46,464 nt of DNA from Promicromonosporaceae bacterium. GTDB taxonomy: Bacteria > Actinomycetota > Actinomycetes > Actinomycetales > Cellulomonadaceae. The translations under genes and the position numbers were made by a program. Under the pieces are notes generated by a model that saw only the letters and a program-made list of their open reading frames with translations, was not told where the DNA came from and searched no databases. Positions 31,615 through 39,924 of the stretch are shown here, in pieces; the first letter of the stretch is position 1, and every line of letters begins with the position of its first letter. The stretch is taken from contig WRHK01000029.1 of NCBI GenBank assembly GCA_009783295.1, positions 1 to 46,464 on the forward strand. Reading direction: 5' to 3'.

Positions 31615-32975
31615 CCGCCACCGTCGCCCCGCCCGCCCCCGCCGAGGCGGCGGCCTCCCGCCCCGCCCCGCTGGGCGCGGCCCTGCTCTTCGAGCTCGCC
31701 AAGCAGCTCTCCACGTGGCGCACCCGCCTGGTGCTGCTCGCCTGCTGGCTCGCGCCCGCCGGGTTCGTCGCCGTCGTCTCCCAGCAGACGCCCCTCCCCG
31801 CCGACACCGTGTTCGGCCGGTGGATGCTCTCCACCGGGTGGGCCGGGGCGCTCGTGATCCTCGGGTTCGCCAGCTCGTACGCCCTTCCGCTGCTCACGTC
31901 CCTCGTGGCCGGCGACGCGTTCGCCGTCGAGGACCGCCTCGGCACCTGGCGCCACCTCGTCATGGCCGTCCGCTCCCCCCGGCGCATCTTCGCCGCGAAA
32001 GCGCTGGCGGCGCTGGTCGTGGTGCTGGTCATGGTGCTCGGGCTCGCGGTCTCGGGCGTGGCCGGGGGCCTGCTGTCCGTCGGGAACCACCCGCTGCCGG
32101 GCCTCGACGGGCACCTGCTCAGCCCGGCCGACGCCGCCCGCACCGTGGCGCTCGCCTGGGCGTGCGCCCTGGCGCCGACGCTCGCCTACGCGGGCGTCGG
32201 CCTGCTCGGTTCGGTGCTGCTGGGCCGCAACCCCATGGGCCTGCTGGTGCCCGCGGTGCTGGCGCTGGGCCTCCAGCTGGTCCAGGCCCTGCCCATCCCG
32301 GTGGCCGTGCGGCTCGCCCTCCCCGGCAGCGCGCTGATCACGTGGCGCGGCCTGTTCATGGCACCCGCGCAGACGGGCCCCCTGGTGCTCGGCATCGTCG
32401 TCGCGCTCGCCTGGGCCGTGGTGTCCACCGGCGCCGCGTACGCCCTGTTCGTGCGCCGCGACTTCACGGACCTCGCGAACGACGGCGCCGGCCGCCGCAC
32501 CCTCACCGGCGGTGTGCTGCCCCTGGCCGCGCTGACGGCGGTCACGGTGGCCGTCGTCGCGCTGGCCACCCCGGCGTCGGGCTCCGGCATCGACAAGGCG
32601 AAGCTCGACGCGAACCTCGCGACGTCGTTCGCCCACCTGTACCGGCTGCAGACCGCCGAGCTGCACCGCCCCGCCGTCACCGAGGCGCAGCTGGGCACCA
32701 GCGCCGACTGCGACCGCGGCGGCTCCCTCGGCGAGGACGTCGGCGCCGGCAACGACTGGCGGTGCGTGGTCACGTGGCACCTCCCCGGTACCACCGCGAC
32801 CGGCTCCGCGATCTACCAGCTCGACGTCACCGCCGATGGCCGGTACGTCGCAGACGGAGACGGACCCAAGGAGGTGAACGGCTACTTCACCGTGCACACG
32901 GTCTCGGGCGACGCCCCGAACCCGCTCTGGCAGCTCGACGGCTCTGTCGACCTGCTCACCCCATCGAAGGGATGA
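31611..32975 (+). CDS. ABC transporter permease with C-terminal outer-face domain (454 aa)
   Basis: An ABC-2-type membrane subunit. Six to seven hydrophobic segments span about residues 35-325. The remainder (about 327-454) is soluble and should lie outside the membrane. It contains a Cys pair in CDRGGSLGEDVGAGNDWRC that could form a disulfide, and ends in VNGYFTVHTVSGDAPNP. Such a tail is not part of the standard permease. A strong AGGAGG precedes the ATG. Both ends overlap neighbours by 4 bp (ATGA), so all three proteins should be made together. The substrate is unknown. Confidence 0.88.
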   Translation: MTATVAPPAPAEAAASRPAPLGAALLFELAKQLSTWRTRLVLLACWLAPAGFVAVVSQQTPLPADTVFGRWMLSTGWAGALVILGFASSYALPLLTSLVAGDAFAVEDRLGTWRHLVMAVRSPRRIFAAKALAALVVVLVMVLGLAVSGVAGGLLSVGNHPLPGLDGHLLSPADAARTVALAWACALAPTLAYAGVGLLGSVLLGRNPMGLLVPAVLALGLQLVQALPIPVAVRLALPGSALITWRGLFMAPAQTGPLVLGIVVALAWAVVSTGAAYALFVRRDFTDLANDGAGRRTLTGGVLPLAALTAVTVAVVALATPASGSGIDKAKLDANLATSFAHLYRLQTAELHRPAVTEAQLGTSADCDRGGSLGEDVGAGNDWRCVVTWHLPGTTATGSAIYQLDVTADGRYVADGDGPKEVNGYFTVHTVSGDAPNPLWQLDGSVDLLTPSKG

Positions 32976-35851
32976 CGAACGAAATGCACGTCACACGCGA
33001 GCGCCGGCAGGTCGTGCCGGCCGGTTCCATGCTGTTCGGCCGCGGCGCCACCGGGCGCCGAGTCCGCATCACCCTGGCCGCCACCCTCGCCCTCGCCGCC
33101 GCCGGCGCGGGCACCGCCTTCGCCACCACGCAGATCTTCGACCACAACCAGGTCGGCACCGAGTACGCGAACGGCCTCCAGGTCTCCAGCGACCAGGTGA
33201 TCAAGCCCATCGGCGACCGCCTCATGACGCCCTTCGGCAAGATCATGGCCTCCAGCGTGAGCCCCGACGGGCGCTTCCTCGCGGCCTCGAGCACGGACCG
33301 TTCCGTGGTGCTCCAGGTCTTCGACCTGAAGACCTACCGTCTCGTCGCCATGGTCGGCACGTCGTCGGCCTCGACGGCCGCCGCCGCGCTCACCGCGGCC
33401 GGCATCTCCGGTGTGCAGTACACGCAGATCTCCGACGGCAGCGTCGGCCAGGAGGCCCCCACCTTCGCGCCCGACGGCTCCTCCGTCTGGCTGGCCCAGT
33501 CCGGTGGCCTGACCCGCTTCGCGGTCAACGCCGACGGCACCCTCGGCGCCACGAAGACCGTGGCGATCGCTGCCCAGAGCGGCCACTCGGCCCTGACCAG
33601 CGGCATCGCCTTCTCCCCCGACGGCACCGTGCTCTACGCGGGCGTCAACGGCCAGAACCGCGTCCAGGCGATCGACCCCGCCTCCGGCGCGCTCGGCCAG
33701 AGCTGGAACGTGGGCATCGCCCCCCGCGAGATCGCCGTCGTCGGCTCCAAGCTGTACGTGAGCAACGAGGGTGGCCGCCAGGCGCAGGCCGGCGACACGA
33801 CCATGGGCTCGTACGGCACCGCCGTGCCGGCCGACACCGTCAAGGGCACCTCGACCACGGGCACCGTGTCGGTCATCGACACGGCGAGCGCCGCGGCCAC
33901 GGTCGGCTCGATCGACGTCGGTCTGCACCCCACGGCGATGCACCTCGCCGGCAAGGCCCTGTTCGTGATCAACACGAACTCCGACACGGTCTCGGTGATC
34001 GACACGTCCAAGGACGCCGTCGTGCAGACCATCGACACCAAGCCCTGGAAGTCGTCCGACACCGGCTACCAGCCCGACGCGGTCACGCTCACGCAGGACG
34101 GGCACCTGCTCGTCACGCTGAGCCGCGCCAACGCGGTCGCCGTGTACTCCTACGACGGGAACCCGCAGTCGCCGGTCAGCTACATCGGCCTGCTGCCCAC
34201 GGACTACTACCCGTCCGAGGTCGCCGAGGTGGGCGGCCAGATCCTCGTCACCAACACGCGCGGCATCGACGCTCGCGGCGCGAACCTGACCTTCAACAAG
34301 GGTCAGGGCACCACCGTCGCCAACGGCCACGGCACGCACGGCACGACGGCGTCGCTGACGCGCTTCACGCTGCCCGCCGACAAGGACATCGCCAAGGCGA
34401 CCTCGACGGTGTTCGAGCAGAACGGCTGGGGCAACAACGACGCCCAGACGTCGAAGGGCTCCAAGGCCAAGGCCGTCGCGGTCCCCGCCAAGATCGGCGA
34501 CCCGTCGACCATCCAGCACGTGTTCCTGCTGGTCAAGGAGAACCGCACCTACGACCAGGTGTACGGCGACATGGCCCAGGGCAACGGCGACGCCACGCTC
34601 GCCCAGTTCGGCGCGAAGGTCACGCCGAACCAGCACGCGCTGGCCGCCCAGTTCGGCCTGTACGACAACACGTACGACATCGGCACCAACTCCGCCGAGG
34701 GCCACAACTGGCTCATGCAGGGCGACAACCCGGAGTACACCGAGTCGTCCGCCGGCGAGTACACCCGCTCGTACGACACCGAGGAGGACGTGCTGGGCCA
34801 CCAGGCGTCCGGCTTCCTGTGGACGGCCGTCGAGGCCGCCGGCAAGACGGCCCGCAACTTCGGCGAGTTCGAGTACACCGAGGGCAAGCCGGCGGGCTCC
34901 ACGTGGCAGCAGTACTACTGCGCCGCCAAGAGCGTCGACGCCGGCGGCGACCCCGCGCAGCTCACCACGCCGGCCCTCAAGGGCAACTACGGCTCGGTGA
35001 TCCCGTCGCTCAACGACATCACCGTGCCCGCGGCCCCGCCGTTCGACACCTCGATCCCGGACCAGTACCGCTACCAGATCTGGAAGCAGGACTTCGAGAA
35101 GAACGGCCCGGCCAACCTCAACATGATGTGGCTGTCCTCCGACCACACGGGTGGCACGGCGGACCCGGAGGCGCAGGTCGCCGACGGTGACCTCGCGGTG
35201 GGCAAGATCGTCGACGAGATCTCGCACTCGCAGTACTGGAAGAACTCGGTCATCTTCGTGGTCGAGGACGACAGCCAGGACGGCGCCGACCACGTCGACG
35301 GCCACCGTGCCCCGATCCAGATCATCTCCCCCTGGGCCCAGCACGGCGTCGTCGACTCGACGTACTACTCGCAGATCACGATGGACCGCACCATCGAGCA
35401 GATCCTCGGTGCGCAGCCGCTGAACCAGAAGCTCGCCGCGGCGACGCCGATGTACAGCGCCTTCACCAGCACCCCGGACCTCACGCCCTTCAACGCCGTG
35501 CCGAACCAGGTGCCGCTGACCGAGGGCATCTCGGCCGCCAACGCCCCGGCGTGCGGTCTCGACACGCTCGGCCAGACCGGTGCTGCGGCTGCGGCCGTCG
35601 ACGCCGCGGCGGCCGACGCCGTCGCCGTCCCGGCCGACAAGCAGCAGGTCGCCGCCGCCTGGAAGACCTGGGCCAAGGCCCAGCACCTCACCGGCAACGG
35701 CGCGGTCCCGGACTACGCGAACCCGGAGCAGATGAGCCGGTACACGTGGTACCAGACGCACAAGTGGACGACGCCGTACCCCGGCGACGCCCAGGTGTAC
35801 CTGCCCAACGACGTGCCGGGGGCGTACATCCCCAGCGCCGACCTGGGCTGA
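32972..35851 (+). CDS. YncE-like beta-propeller / phosphoesterase fusion (959 aa)
   Basis: A bifunctional-looking exported protein. A hydrophobic anchor or signal lies at about residues 32-50. A YVTN/YncE-type beta-propeller spans roughly 70-460 (repeats such as FSPDGTVLYAGVNGQNRVQA, GTVSVIDTASAAATV and DTVSVIDTSKDAVVQTID). An acid-phosphatase/phospholipase-C-like phosphoesterase domain runs from about 510 to 830, with the metal-binding ENRTYDQVYGDM at about 523 and DHVDGHRAPIQIISPW at about 770. The C-terminal 100 residues are Ala-rich. The start at 32972 overlaps the permease stop; a second ATG at 32984 is possible. Its substrate might be a phospholipid or wall-polymer phosphodiester. Confidence 0.92.
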   Translation: MTNEMHVTRERRQVVPAGSMLFGRGATGRRVRITLAATLALAAAGAGTAFATTQIFDHNQVGTEYANGLQVSSDQVIKPIGDRLMTPFGKIMASSVSPDGRFLAASSTDRSVVLQVFDLKTYRLVAMVGTSSASTAAAALTAAGISGVQYTQISDGSVGQEAPTFAPDGSSVWLAQSGGLTRFAVNADGTLGATKTVAIAAQSGHSALTSGIAFSPDGTVLYAGVNGQNRVQAIDPASGALGQSWNVGIAPREIAVVGSKLYVSNEGGRQAQAGDTTMGSYGTAVPADTVKGTSTTGTVSVIDTASAAATVGSIDVGLHPTAMHLAGKALFVINTNSDTVSVIDTSKDAVVQTIDTKPWKSSDTGYQPDAVTLTQDGHLLVTLSRANAVAVYSYDGNPQSPVSYIGLLPTDYYPSEVAEVGGQILVTNTRGIDARGANLTFNKGQGTTVANGHGTHGTTASLTRFTLPADKDIAKATSTVFEQNGWGNNDAQTSKGSKAKAVAVPAKIGDPSTIQHVFLLVKENRTYDQVYGDMAQGNGDATLAQFGAKVTPNQHALAAQFGLYDNTYDIGTNSAEGHNWLMQGDNPEYTESSAGEYTRSYDTEEDVLGHQASGFLWTAVEAAGKTARNFGEFEYTEGKPAGSTWQQYYCAAKSVDAGGDPAQLTTPALKGNYGSVIPSLNDITVPAAPPFDTSIPDQYRYQIWKQDFEKNGPANLNMMWLSSDHTGGTADPEAQVADGDLAVGKIVDEISHSQYWKNSVIFVVEDDSQDGADHVDGHRAPIQIISPWAQHGVVDSTYYSQITMDRTIEQILGAQPLNQKLAAATPMYSAFTSTPDLTPFNAVPNQVPLTEGISAANAPACGLDTLGQTGAAAAAVDAAAADAVAVPADKQQVAAAWKTWAKAQHLTGNGAVPDYANPEQMSRYTWYQTHKWTTPYPGDAQVYLPNDVPGAYIPSADLG

Positions 35852-35863
35852 CGCAGTAGCAAG

Positions 35864-35896
35864 GAGGCCCGCCAGGCGCCACGCCTGGCGGGCCTC
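35864..35896. terminator. Bidirectional terminator hairpin
   Basis: GAGGCCCGCCAGGCG-CCA-CGCCTGGCGGGCCTC, a perfect 15-bp stem with a 3-nt loop, between two convergent genes. There is no T tract on either side. Its position and stability support termination of both. Confidence 0.75.
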
Positions 35897-35921
35897 GTGC
35901 TGTCCGGGTCCGGTCGGTGCG

Positions 35922-36626
35922 CTACGGCAGCAGGCGGACGTCCAGCGGCGTCTCGGTGGCCGCGCCCCCGGACGTCTCCACCCGGAACGCCTGCCGGCCG
36001 GGCTGCTCGCACACGGCCTCGACAAGCTGCCCGTCGCGGAACAGGAGCGCCGCGTGGTCGTCCACGGCGTAGCCCGCCGGCAGCGCCCCCGACGCGACCC
36101 AGCCGAGGTAGGCGTCGCGCCGCTCGGGCTCGCCGAGGTAGTGCGGGCACGCGCTCCCTGCCAGGAGGCCGAGCCCGTCCGTGAGGGGCGCCAGCGGCCC
36201 GAACGAGTCCGTGGACGACGCCTCGTACCAGCAGTTCATGCCCGCACTGATGCCGGCGAGGACCGTCCCGTCCGCGGCCGCCTCCCGGAGGATGTCCGGC
36301 AGCCCGTGCAGGCGCCAGAGCGCCAGGAGGTTCGCCGTCGAGCCGCCGCCCACGTAGACGACGTCCTGCTCCAGGAGCACGGAGGGGTCCTGGTAGCCCC
36401 ACGGCTGGTGGCCGAAGAGGGAGAGCACGGACGTGGTGGCGCGGCCCGCGAAGGCCGCCTCGAACGCCTGGGAGTAGGCGTCGGCGTCGCCGCTGGCGGT
36501 GGGCACGAAGCAGACCTTGGGATCGTCCTTGCCCGTCAGGTCGAGGAGGAGGTCGTCGATCGCCGAGGACCCGTCGTCGGACATAGAGAAACCGCCGCCA
36601 CCGAGCGAGAGCACTGTTCCGATCAT
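35922..36626 (-). CDS. Peptidase E / S51-family protein (234 aa)
   Basis: A class I glutamine-amidotransferase-like serine peptidase. The nucleophile elbow GISAGMNCW places Ser127, and YVGGGSTANLL is the conserved oxyanion-side segment. His162 in SACPHYLGEPER is the probable general base. Members of S51 include the aspartyl dipeptidase PepE and cyanophycinase. ATG at 36626 is set by the family N terminus (MIGTVLSLGGGGF) and by a minus-strand TAGGGT eight bases upstream. The frame continues back into the tRNA genes, which is not real coding. Confidence 0.88.
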   Translation of the reverse strand: MIGTVLSLGGGGFSMSDDGSSAIDDLLLDLTGKDDPKVCFVPTASGDADAYSQAFEAAFAGRATTSVLSLFGHQPWGYQDPSVLLEQDVVYVGGGSTANLLALWRLHGLPDILREAAADGTVLAGISAGMNCWYEASSTDSFGPLAPLTDGLGLLAGSACPHYLGEPERRDAYLGWVASGALPAGYAVDDHAALLFRDGQLVEAVCEQPGRQAFRVETSGGAATETPLDVRLLP

Positions 36627-36664
36627 GGGGTGAAACCCTAGCGGCGTCGCCGGGCACACAGAAA

Positions 36665-36694
36665 GGGCCACCTTCTCGATGGAGAAGATGGCCC
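36665..36694 (-). terminator. Rho-independent terminator of the tRNA-Ala genes
   Basis: A 13-bp stem (minus strand GGGCCATCTTCTC / GAGAAGGTGGCCC, one G-U pair) with loop CATC, followed on the minus strand by TTTCTGT. It separates the tRNAs from the peptidase gene downstream and is the most classical terminator in the window. Confidence 0.8.
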
Positions 36695-36710
36695 TGACCT
36701 GCTCTTTCGG

Positions 36711-36783
36711 TGGAGCTGAGGGGACTCGAACCCCTGACCCCCTGCATGCCATGCAGGTGCGCTACCAGCTGCGCCACAGCCCC
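36711..36783 (-). tRNA. tRNA-Ala (GGC)
   Basis: 73 nt on the minus strand. The acceptor stem GGGGCTG/CAGCTCC has one G-U pair, the anticodon loop ATGGCAT gives anticodon GGC between stems CCTGC/GCAGG, and the T loop GTTCGAGTC is standard. The discriminator is A, and CCA is not encoded (next bases CCG). Confidence 0.96.
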
Positions 36784-36824
36784 GAGGACGATCTCTCGTC
36801 CGCGGATTCACTTCTGACTCCGGG

Positions 36825-36897
36825 TGGAGCTGAGGGGACTCGAACCCCTGACCCCCTGCATGCCATGCAGGTGCGCTACCAGCTGCGCCACAGCCCC
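36825..36897 (-). tRNA. tRNA-Ala (GGC), second identical copy
   Basis: All 73 bases match the copy at 36711-36783. The two are 41 bp apart and probably share one transcript ending at the hairpin at 36665-36694. Confidence 0.96.
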
Positions 36898-37004
36898 TTG
36901 GTGCCCCGTGCGGGCTGTCGACCCCCGCAGGAACGTCCGTGATCCTATGCGCTCACGGCCGCCGCGTCCAAATCGATGCCCGGCCGGCCGCCATGCGGCG
37001 GCGC

Positions 37005-37709
37005 TCAGCCCGCCGACATCCCCGCCGTGTCCGACTCCTGCTCAGCACCGGTGTCGGGGCCGGCGTGCCACGCCGCGGGCGCGTAGGCGGCGCCCACGTT
37101 GTGGGCGACCACACGCCACGACGGCTGCGAGCCCAGGGGCGCCCGCGTGAGCTGGCTCCAGTGGGCGTTGGTGAGCCCCACGACGCCGCGCCAGCCCGGC
37201 TCCTGGCCGAGCATGGCGGTGATGGCCAGCGTGATGGCGGCGCCGTGCGAGACGACCACGAGGGTGTCGTCGCGCTCGAGACCCGCCGCGTGCTCCTCGA
37301 TCGCCCCGCGCACGCGCTCGGCCACCTCGGCGCGCGTCTCGCCGCCCGGCGGCAGCCCGGTCTCGTCGTCGCCGCGGCGCCAGGCAGTGTGCCGCTCGGG
37401 CCAGCCCTCGGCGATCTGCGCGCCGGTCAGGCCCTCCCACTCGCCGAACGCGCGCTCGCGCAGCCGGGCGTCGGGGACGACGTCGAGGCCCACCATCCGC
37501 GCGTACGCGGCGGCGGTCTCCATGGCGCGCCCCAGGTCGGACGCGACGATGCGCGTGGCACGGTGCGTGCGCACCAGCGCCCGCGCCGACTCGTCGGCCT
37601 GCCAGCGGCCGACGTCGTCGAGCGCGACGTCCGTCTGCCCCTGCAGGCGCTCGGCGACGTTCCACTCGGTGCGCCCGTGCCGCAGCAGGACGACGGTGCG
37701 CGCCCCCAC
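37005..37709 (-). CDS. Histidine phosphatase family protein (234 aa)
   Basis: A branch-1 histidine phosphatase (phosphoglycerate-mutase fold). The phospho-accepting His is in VVLLRHGRTEWN (about 5-16), and the second catalytic His is in LVVVSHGAAITLAI. RERAFGEWEGLTG is the usual middle motif. It is the last gene of the nadD-rsfS cluster and starts 5 bp after the rsfS stop. Neighbouring cluster members act in NAD synthesis and ribosome silencing. Its own substrate is uncertain; genes at this position are often annotated as glucosyl-3-phosphoglycerate phosphatase or phosphoglycerate mutase. Confidence 0.93.
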   Translation of the reverse strand: MGARTVVLLRHGRTEWNVAERLQGQTDVALDDVGRWQADESARALVRTHRATRIVASDLGRAMETAAAYARMVGLDVVPDARLRERAFGEWEGLTGAQIAEGWPERHTAWRRGDDETGLPPGGETRAEVAERVRGAIEEHAAGLERDDTLVVVSHGAAITLAITAMLGQEPGWRGVVGLTNAHWSQLTRAPLGSQPSWRVVAHNVGAAYAPAAWHAGPDTGAEQESDTAGMSAG

Positions 37710-37714
37710 GGCCG

Positions 37715-38098
37715 TCAGAGGACGGTCGGGTCGGCCGTGACGTCCACGGGGAGCGGCACGACGGGGCAGTCCTTCCAGAGGCGCTCGAGCGCGTAGTAGA
37801 CGCGGTCCTCGGCGTGCTGGACGTGCACCACGACCTCGCCGAAGTCGAGCAGCACCCAGCGGCCCTCGGACTTGCCCTCGCGGCGGATCGGCTTGGCGCC
37901 CGCCTTGTACATGGCCTCCTCGATGGCGTCGACGATGGCGGCGACCTGCCGCTCGTTGGTGCCGGAAGCGATGAGGAAGACGTCGGTGAGGACCAGCTGC
38001 TCGCTCACGTCGAGCGCGATGATCTCCTCGGCCTTGAGGTCGGAGGCGGCGCGGGCGGCGACGCCCGCCAGCTCGACGGCACGCTCGGTGGCGGTCAC
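37715..38098 (-). CDS. rsfS: Ribosomal silencing factor RsfS (127 aa)
   Basis: Binds ribosomal protein uL14 and blocks subunit joining when nutrients are low. The Iojap fold is clear: LKAEEIIALDVSEQLVLTDV, FLIASGTNERQVAAIVDAIE and GRWVLLDFGEVVVHV, then YYALERLWKD. GTG at 38098 overlaps the stop of the upstream membrane protein gene by 4 bp (GTGA). The longer frame upstream is an artefact. Confidence 0.96.
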   Translation of the reverse strand: MTATERAVELAGVAARAASDLKAEEIIALDVSEQLVLTDVFLIASGTNERQVAAIVDAIEEAMYKAGAKPIRREGKSEGRWVLLDFGEVVVHVQHAEDRVYYALERLWKDCPVVPLPVDVTADPTVL

Positions 38099-39087
38099 AG
38101 GGTCCCTCTCAGCAGGGTGTCGGTGGTGGACGTGCTCACGGTGGTCACGGCCTCGGCCCCGTTGGCGCCGAAGCTCGGCCCCTCGCGGTCCAGCACCTTC
38201 CACAGGAGCAGGCCCAGCACGAACGCGACCACGATCAGGATGATGTAGTGCAGCCAGGTGTACGACGACGGCTTGGGCTCCTCGTCGTCGTGCTGCTGCA
38301 CGGGTGCAGGCGCCGCGACGCTCGCGCGCTCCGGGTGCTCCGGCGTGACGAGGGCGTCGAACGGGGACGACTTCGGGCGGGCGGGCGGCACGGAGGCTGG
38401 CGCGCCGACGGGCGGCAGGCCCGTGGCGGGCAGGCCCGTCGACGGCAGGCCGGTGGCGGCGGCCGCGCCGGCGGCCGTGGCGCCGGCGCCGGTGATCGAG
38501 CCCCAGCTGGGGCCCGACGACGGCGCCGGGGCCGGAGTGGGCGCCGGCGCGCGGGTCGGTGCGGGGGCAGCAGCGGGCGGCGTCGCCGTCGACGGCGTCC
38601 CCCACGGGAGGCTCGGGGCCGCCGGGGGCGGGGTCGGGGACGGGGCCTGCGCGGGCGCCGGGGTCGACACGCGGCCGAACGACGGCGTCGCGGGACCCGC
38701 GAACGGCGACGAGCTCGGGCTGGGCGCGGGTCGCGACGACATGCGCGTGGGCATGCTCGGGGCGGGCGTCGCCGGCACGGCCGGGACGGAGCCGATCTCG
38801 GTGCGCTGGATGGGCGTCAGGCGACCGGTCTCGTCGAGGGCGCGCATGCCGCCCGTGGCCGAGGGCGGGCGCACCACCGGAGCCTGCGCCGGGGGCGGCG
38901 TGGCGGGCGCGTGCAGCGACCGGCGGCTCAGCGGCGCCTGCGCCGGCGCGGGGGCCGGTGCAGGAGCGGGCGCCGGGGCCGGCGCGGGCATCCCGGAGGC
39001 CGCGGCGCGCGCGGCCTCGGCGGCCTGCTCGCGCTCGCGGATCTCGCGGCGCGTCAGCGGGCGCCCCGTGGGGGTGTGGTCACTCAT
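38095..39087 (-). CDS. Pro/Ala-rich single-pass membrane protein (330 aa)
   Basis: No enzymatic domain is seen. The N terminus is charged ([20 protein letters not shown]), followed by a PA-dipeptide run at about 44-60 and a long low-complexity Pro/Ala/Ser region to about 290. One membrane helix ([20 protein letters not shown]) lies near the C terminus, with a short tail after it. Membrane topology cannot be fixed. It overlaps nadD by 8 bp and rsfS by 4 bp, so its dosage is tied to both. The N-terminal RREIREREQ motif recurs in actinobacterial proteins of unknown function. Confidence 0.85.
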   Translation of the reverse strand: MSDHTPTGRPLTRREIREREQAAEAARAAASGMPAPAPAPAPAPAPAPAQAPLSRRSLHAPATPPPAQAPVVRPPSATGGMRALDETGRLTPIQRTEIGSVPAVPATPAPSMPTRMSSRPAPSPSSSPFAGPATPSFGRVSTPAPAQAPSPTPPPAAPSLPWGTPSTATPPAAAPAPTRAPAPTPAPAPSSGPSWGSITGAGATAAGAAAATGLPSTGLPATGLPPVGAPASVPPARPKSSPFDALVTPEHPERASVAAPAPVQQHDDEEPKPSSYTWLHYIILIVVAFVLGLLLWKVLDREGPSFGANGAEAVTTVSTSTTDTLLRGTL

Positions 39088-39736
39088 CGTCTGCCTCGTC
39101 CCTGCTCGATCCGGCACCCTGACCTCGATACAGGCCGTGCTTCCCGATGTACTGGACGACCCCGTCCGGCACCAGGTACCAGACCGGCTGCCCGGCCTCG
39201 GCCCGCCGTCGGCAGTCCGTGGACGAGATCGCCATCGCGGGCACCTCGAGGGTCGTCACCGCACCCTCGGGGATCCCCTCGATGGTGAGATTGTGCCCCG
39301 GCCGGGTCACGGCGACGAAATGCGCCATCGACCACAGGTGCTCCGCGTCCTTCCAAGCGAGGATCTGCGCCACGGCGTCGGCGCCCGTGATGAAGAAGAA
39401 CTCGGCGTCCGGGCGCTCCGCGTGCAGGTCACGCAGCGTGTCGACGGTGAACGTGAGCCCCGGCCGGTCGATGTCGACGCGGCTGACGGTGAACCGGGGG
39501 TTCGACGCCGTCGCGATGACCGTCATGAGGTACCGGTGCTCGGCCTCGGTGACCTGCACGTCCTGCTTGAACGACGGCTTGCCGGTGGGGACGAACACGA
39601 CCTCGTCGAGCCCGTAGCTCGACGCGACCTCCGACGCGGCCACGAGGTGGCCGTGGTGGATGGGGTCGAAGGTGCCGCCCATGACACCGATCCGGGGGCG
39701 ACGCGCGGGCGTCGCCGAGCGCAGACCCAGGCTCAT
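39080..39736 (-). CDS. nadD: Nicotinate-nucleotide adenylyltransferase (218 aa)
   Basis: Joins ATP and nicotinate mononucleotide to make deamido-NAD in NAD synthesis. [15 protein letters not shown] (17-31) holds the GxFxPxHxGH nucleotidyltransferase motif, and [10 protein letters not shown] near the C terminus is the ISSTxIR-type phosphate site. [17 protein letters not shown] is also typical. The ATG is only 2 bp after the stop of the 31-codon gene, so translation is probably coupled. Confidence 0.97.
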   Translation of the reverse strand: MSLGLRSATPARRPRIGVMGGTFDPIHHGHLVAASEVASSYGLDEVVFVPTGKPSFKQDVQVTEAEHRYLMTVIATASNPRFTVSRVDIDRPGLTFTVDTLRDLHAERPDAEFFFITGADAVAQILAWKDAEHLWSMAHFVAVTRPGHNLTIEGIPEGAVTTLEVPAMAISSTDCRRRAEAGQPVWYLVPDGVVQYIGKHGLYRGQGAGSSRDEADDE

Positions 39737-39738
39737 CG

Positions 39739-39834
39739 TCAGTGGCGGTTCCCCACGTTGCGGAACGCGTAGGTCACCAGCAGCGCGAAGGCGAGAGCAC
39801 CGAAGGCCAGCAGGCCGATGGCGACGGGGGGCAT
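39739..39834 (-). CDS. Small membrane peptide (31 aa)
   Basis: A short gene missed by ordinary length limits. The 31-residue product has a hydrophobic helix ([19 protein letters not shown]) followed by RNVGNRH, so it would sit in the membrane with a basic C terminus. GGAGG lies four bases before its ATG, one of the better Shine-Dalgarnos in the window. It ends 2 bp before nadD. The coupling to nadD and the good ribosome site make it a credible gene. Its role is unknown; it may be a leader peptide for nadD or a structural micropeptide. Confidence 0.75.
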   Translation of the reverse strand: MPPVAIGLLAFGALAFALLVTYAFRNVGNRH

Positions 39835-39865
39835 TGTTCCTCCGAGAGTTCGTGTTCGTGGCACG

Positions 39866-39883
39866 TGGCCGCGCGGGCGGCCA
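39866..39883 (-). terminator. Hairpin after proA
   Basis: TGGCCGC-GCGG-GCGGCCA, a perfect 7-bp stem with a 4-nt loop, extended by ACG/CGT across a 2-nt bulge. It lies between proA and the 31-codon gene on the minus strand. It may reduce read-through from proA into the nadD cluster. Confidence 0.45.
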
Positions 39884-39924
39884 GACGTGGTGAGGGTCAG
39901 TCTCTCACGCTCGGCTGCACCGTC

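Noticed and set aside
32882-36025. A 1,047-codon minus-strand frame opposite the phosphoesterase gene
   Set aside because: Low-complexity Arg/Val/Gly composition, no motifs, and the opposite strand has a clear protein with conserved sites.
35922-36752. Longer peptidase E frame beginning in the tRNA
   Set aside because: The extra residues come from tRNA and terminator sequence. The family N terminus begins at 36626.
36711-36897. tRNA-Ala tandem as a phage attachment site
   Set aside because: No integrase or direct-repeat fragment of the tRNA 3' end is seen nearby; the duplication is of whole tRNA genes.
38900-38990. Repeated GCCGGCGCGGG-like units, possibly a DNA repeat
   Set aside because: They are the Pro-Ala dipeptide run of the membrane protein at 38095-39087, so they are explained by coding.
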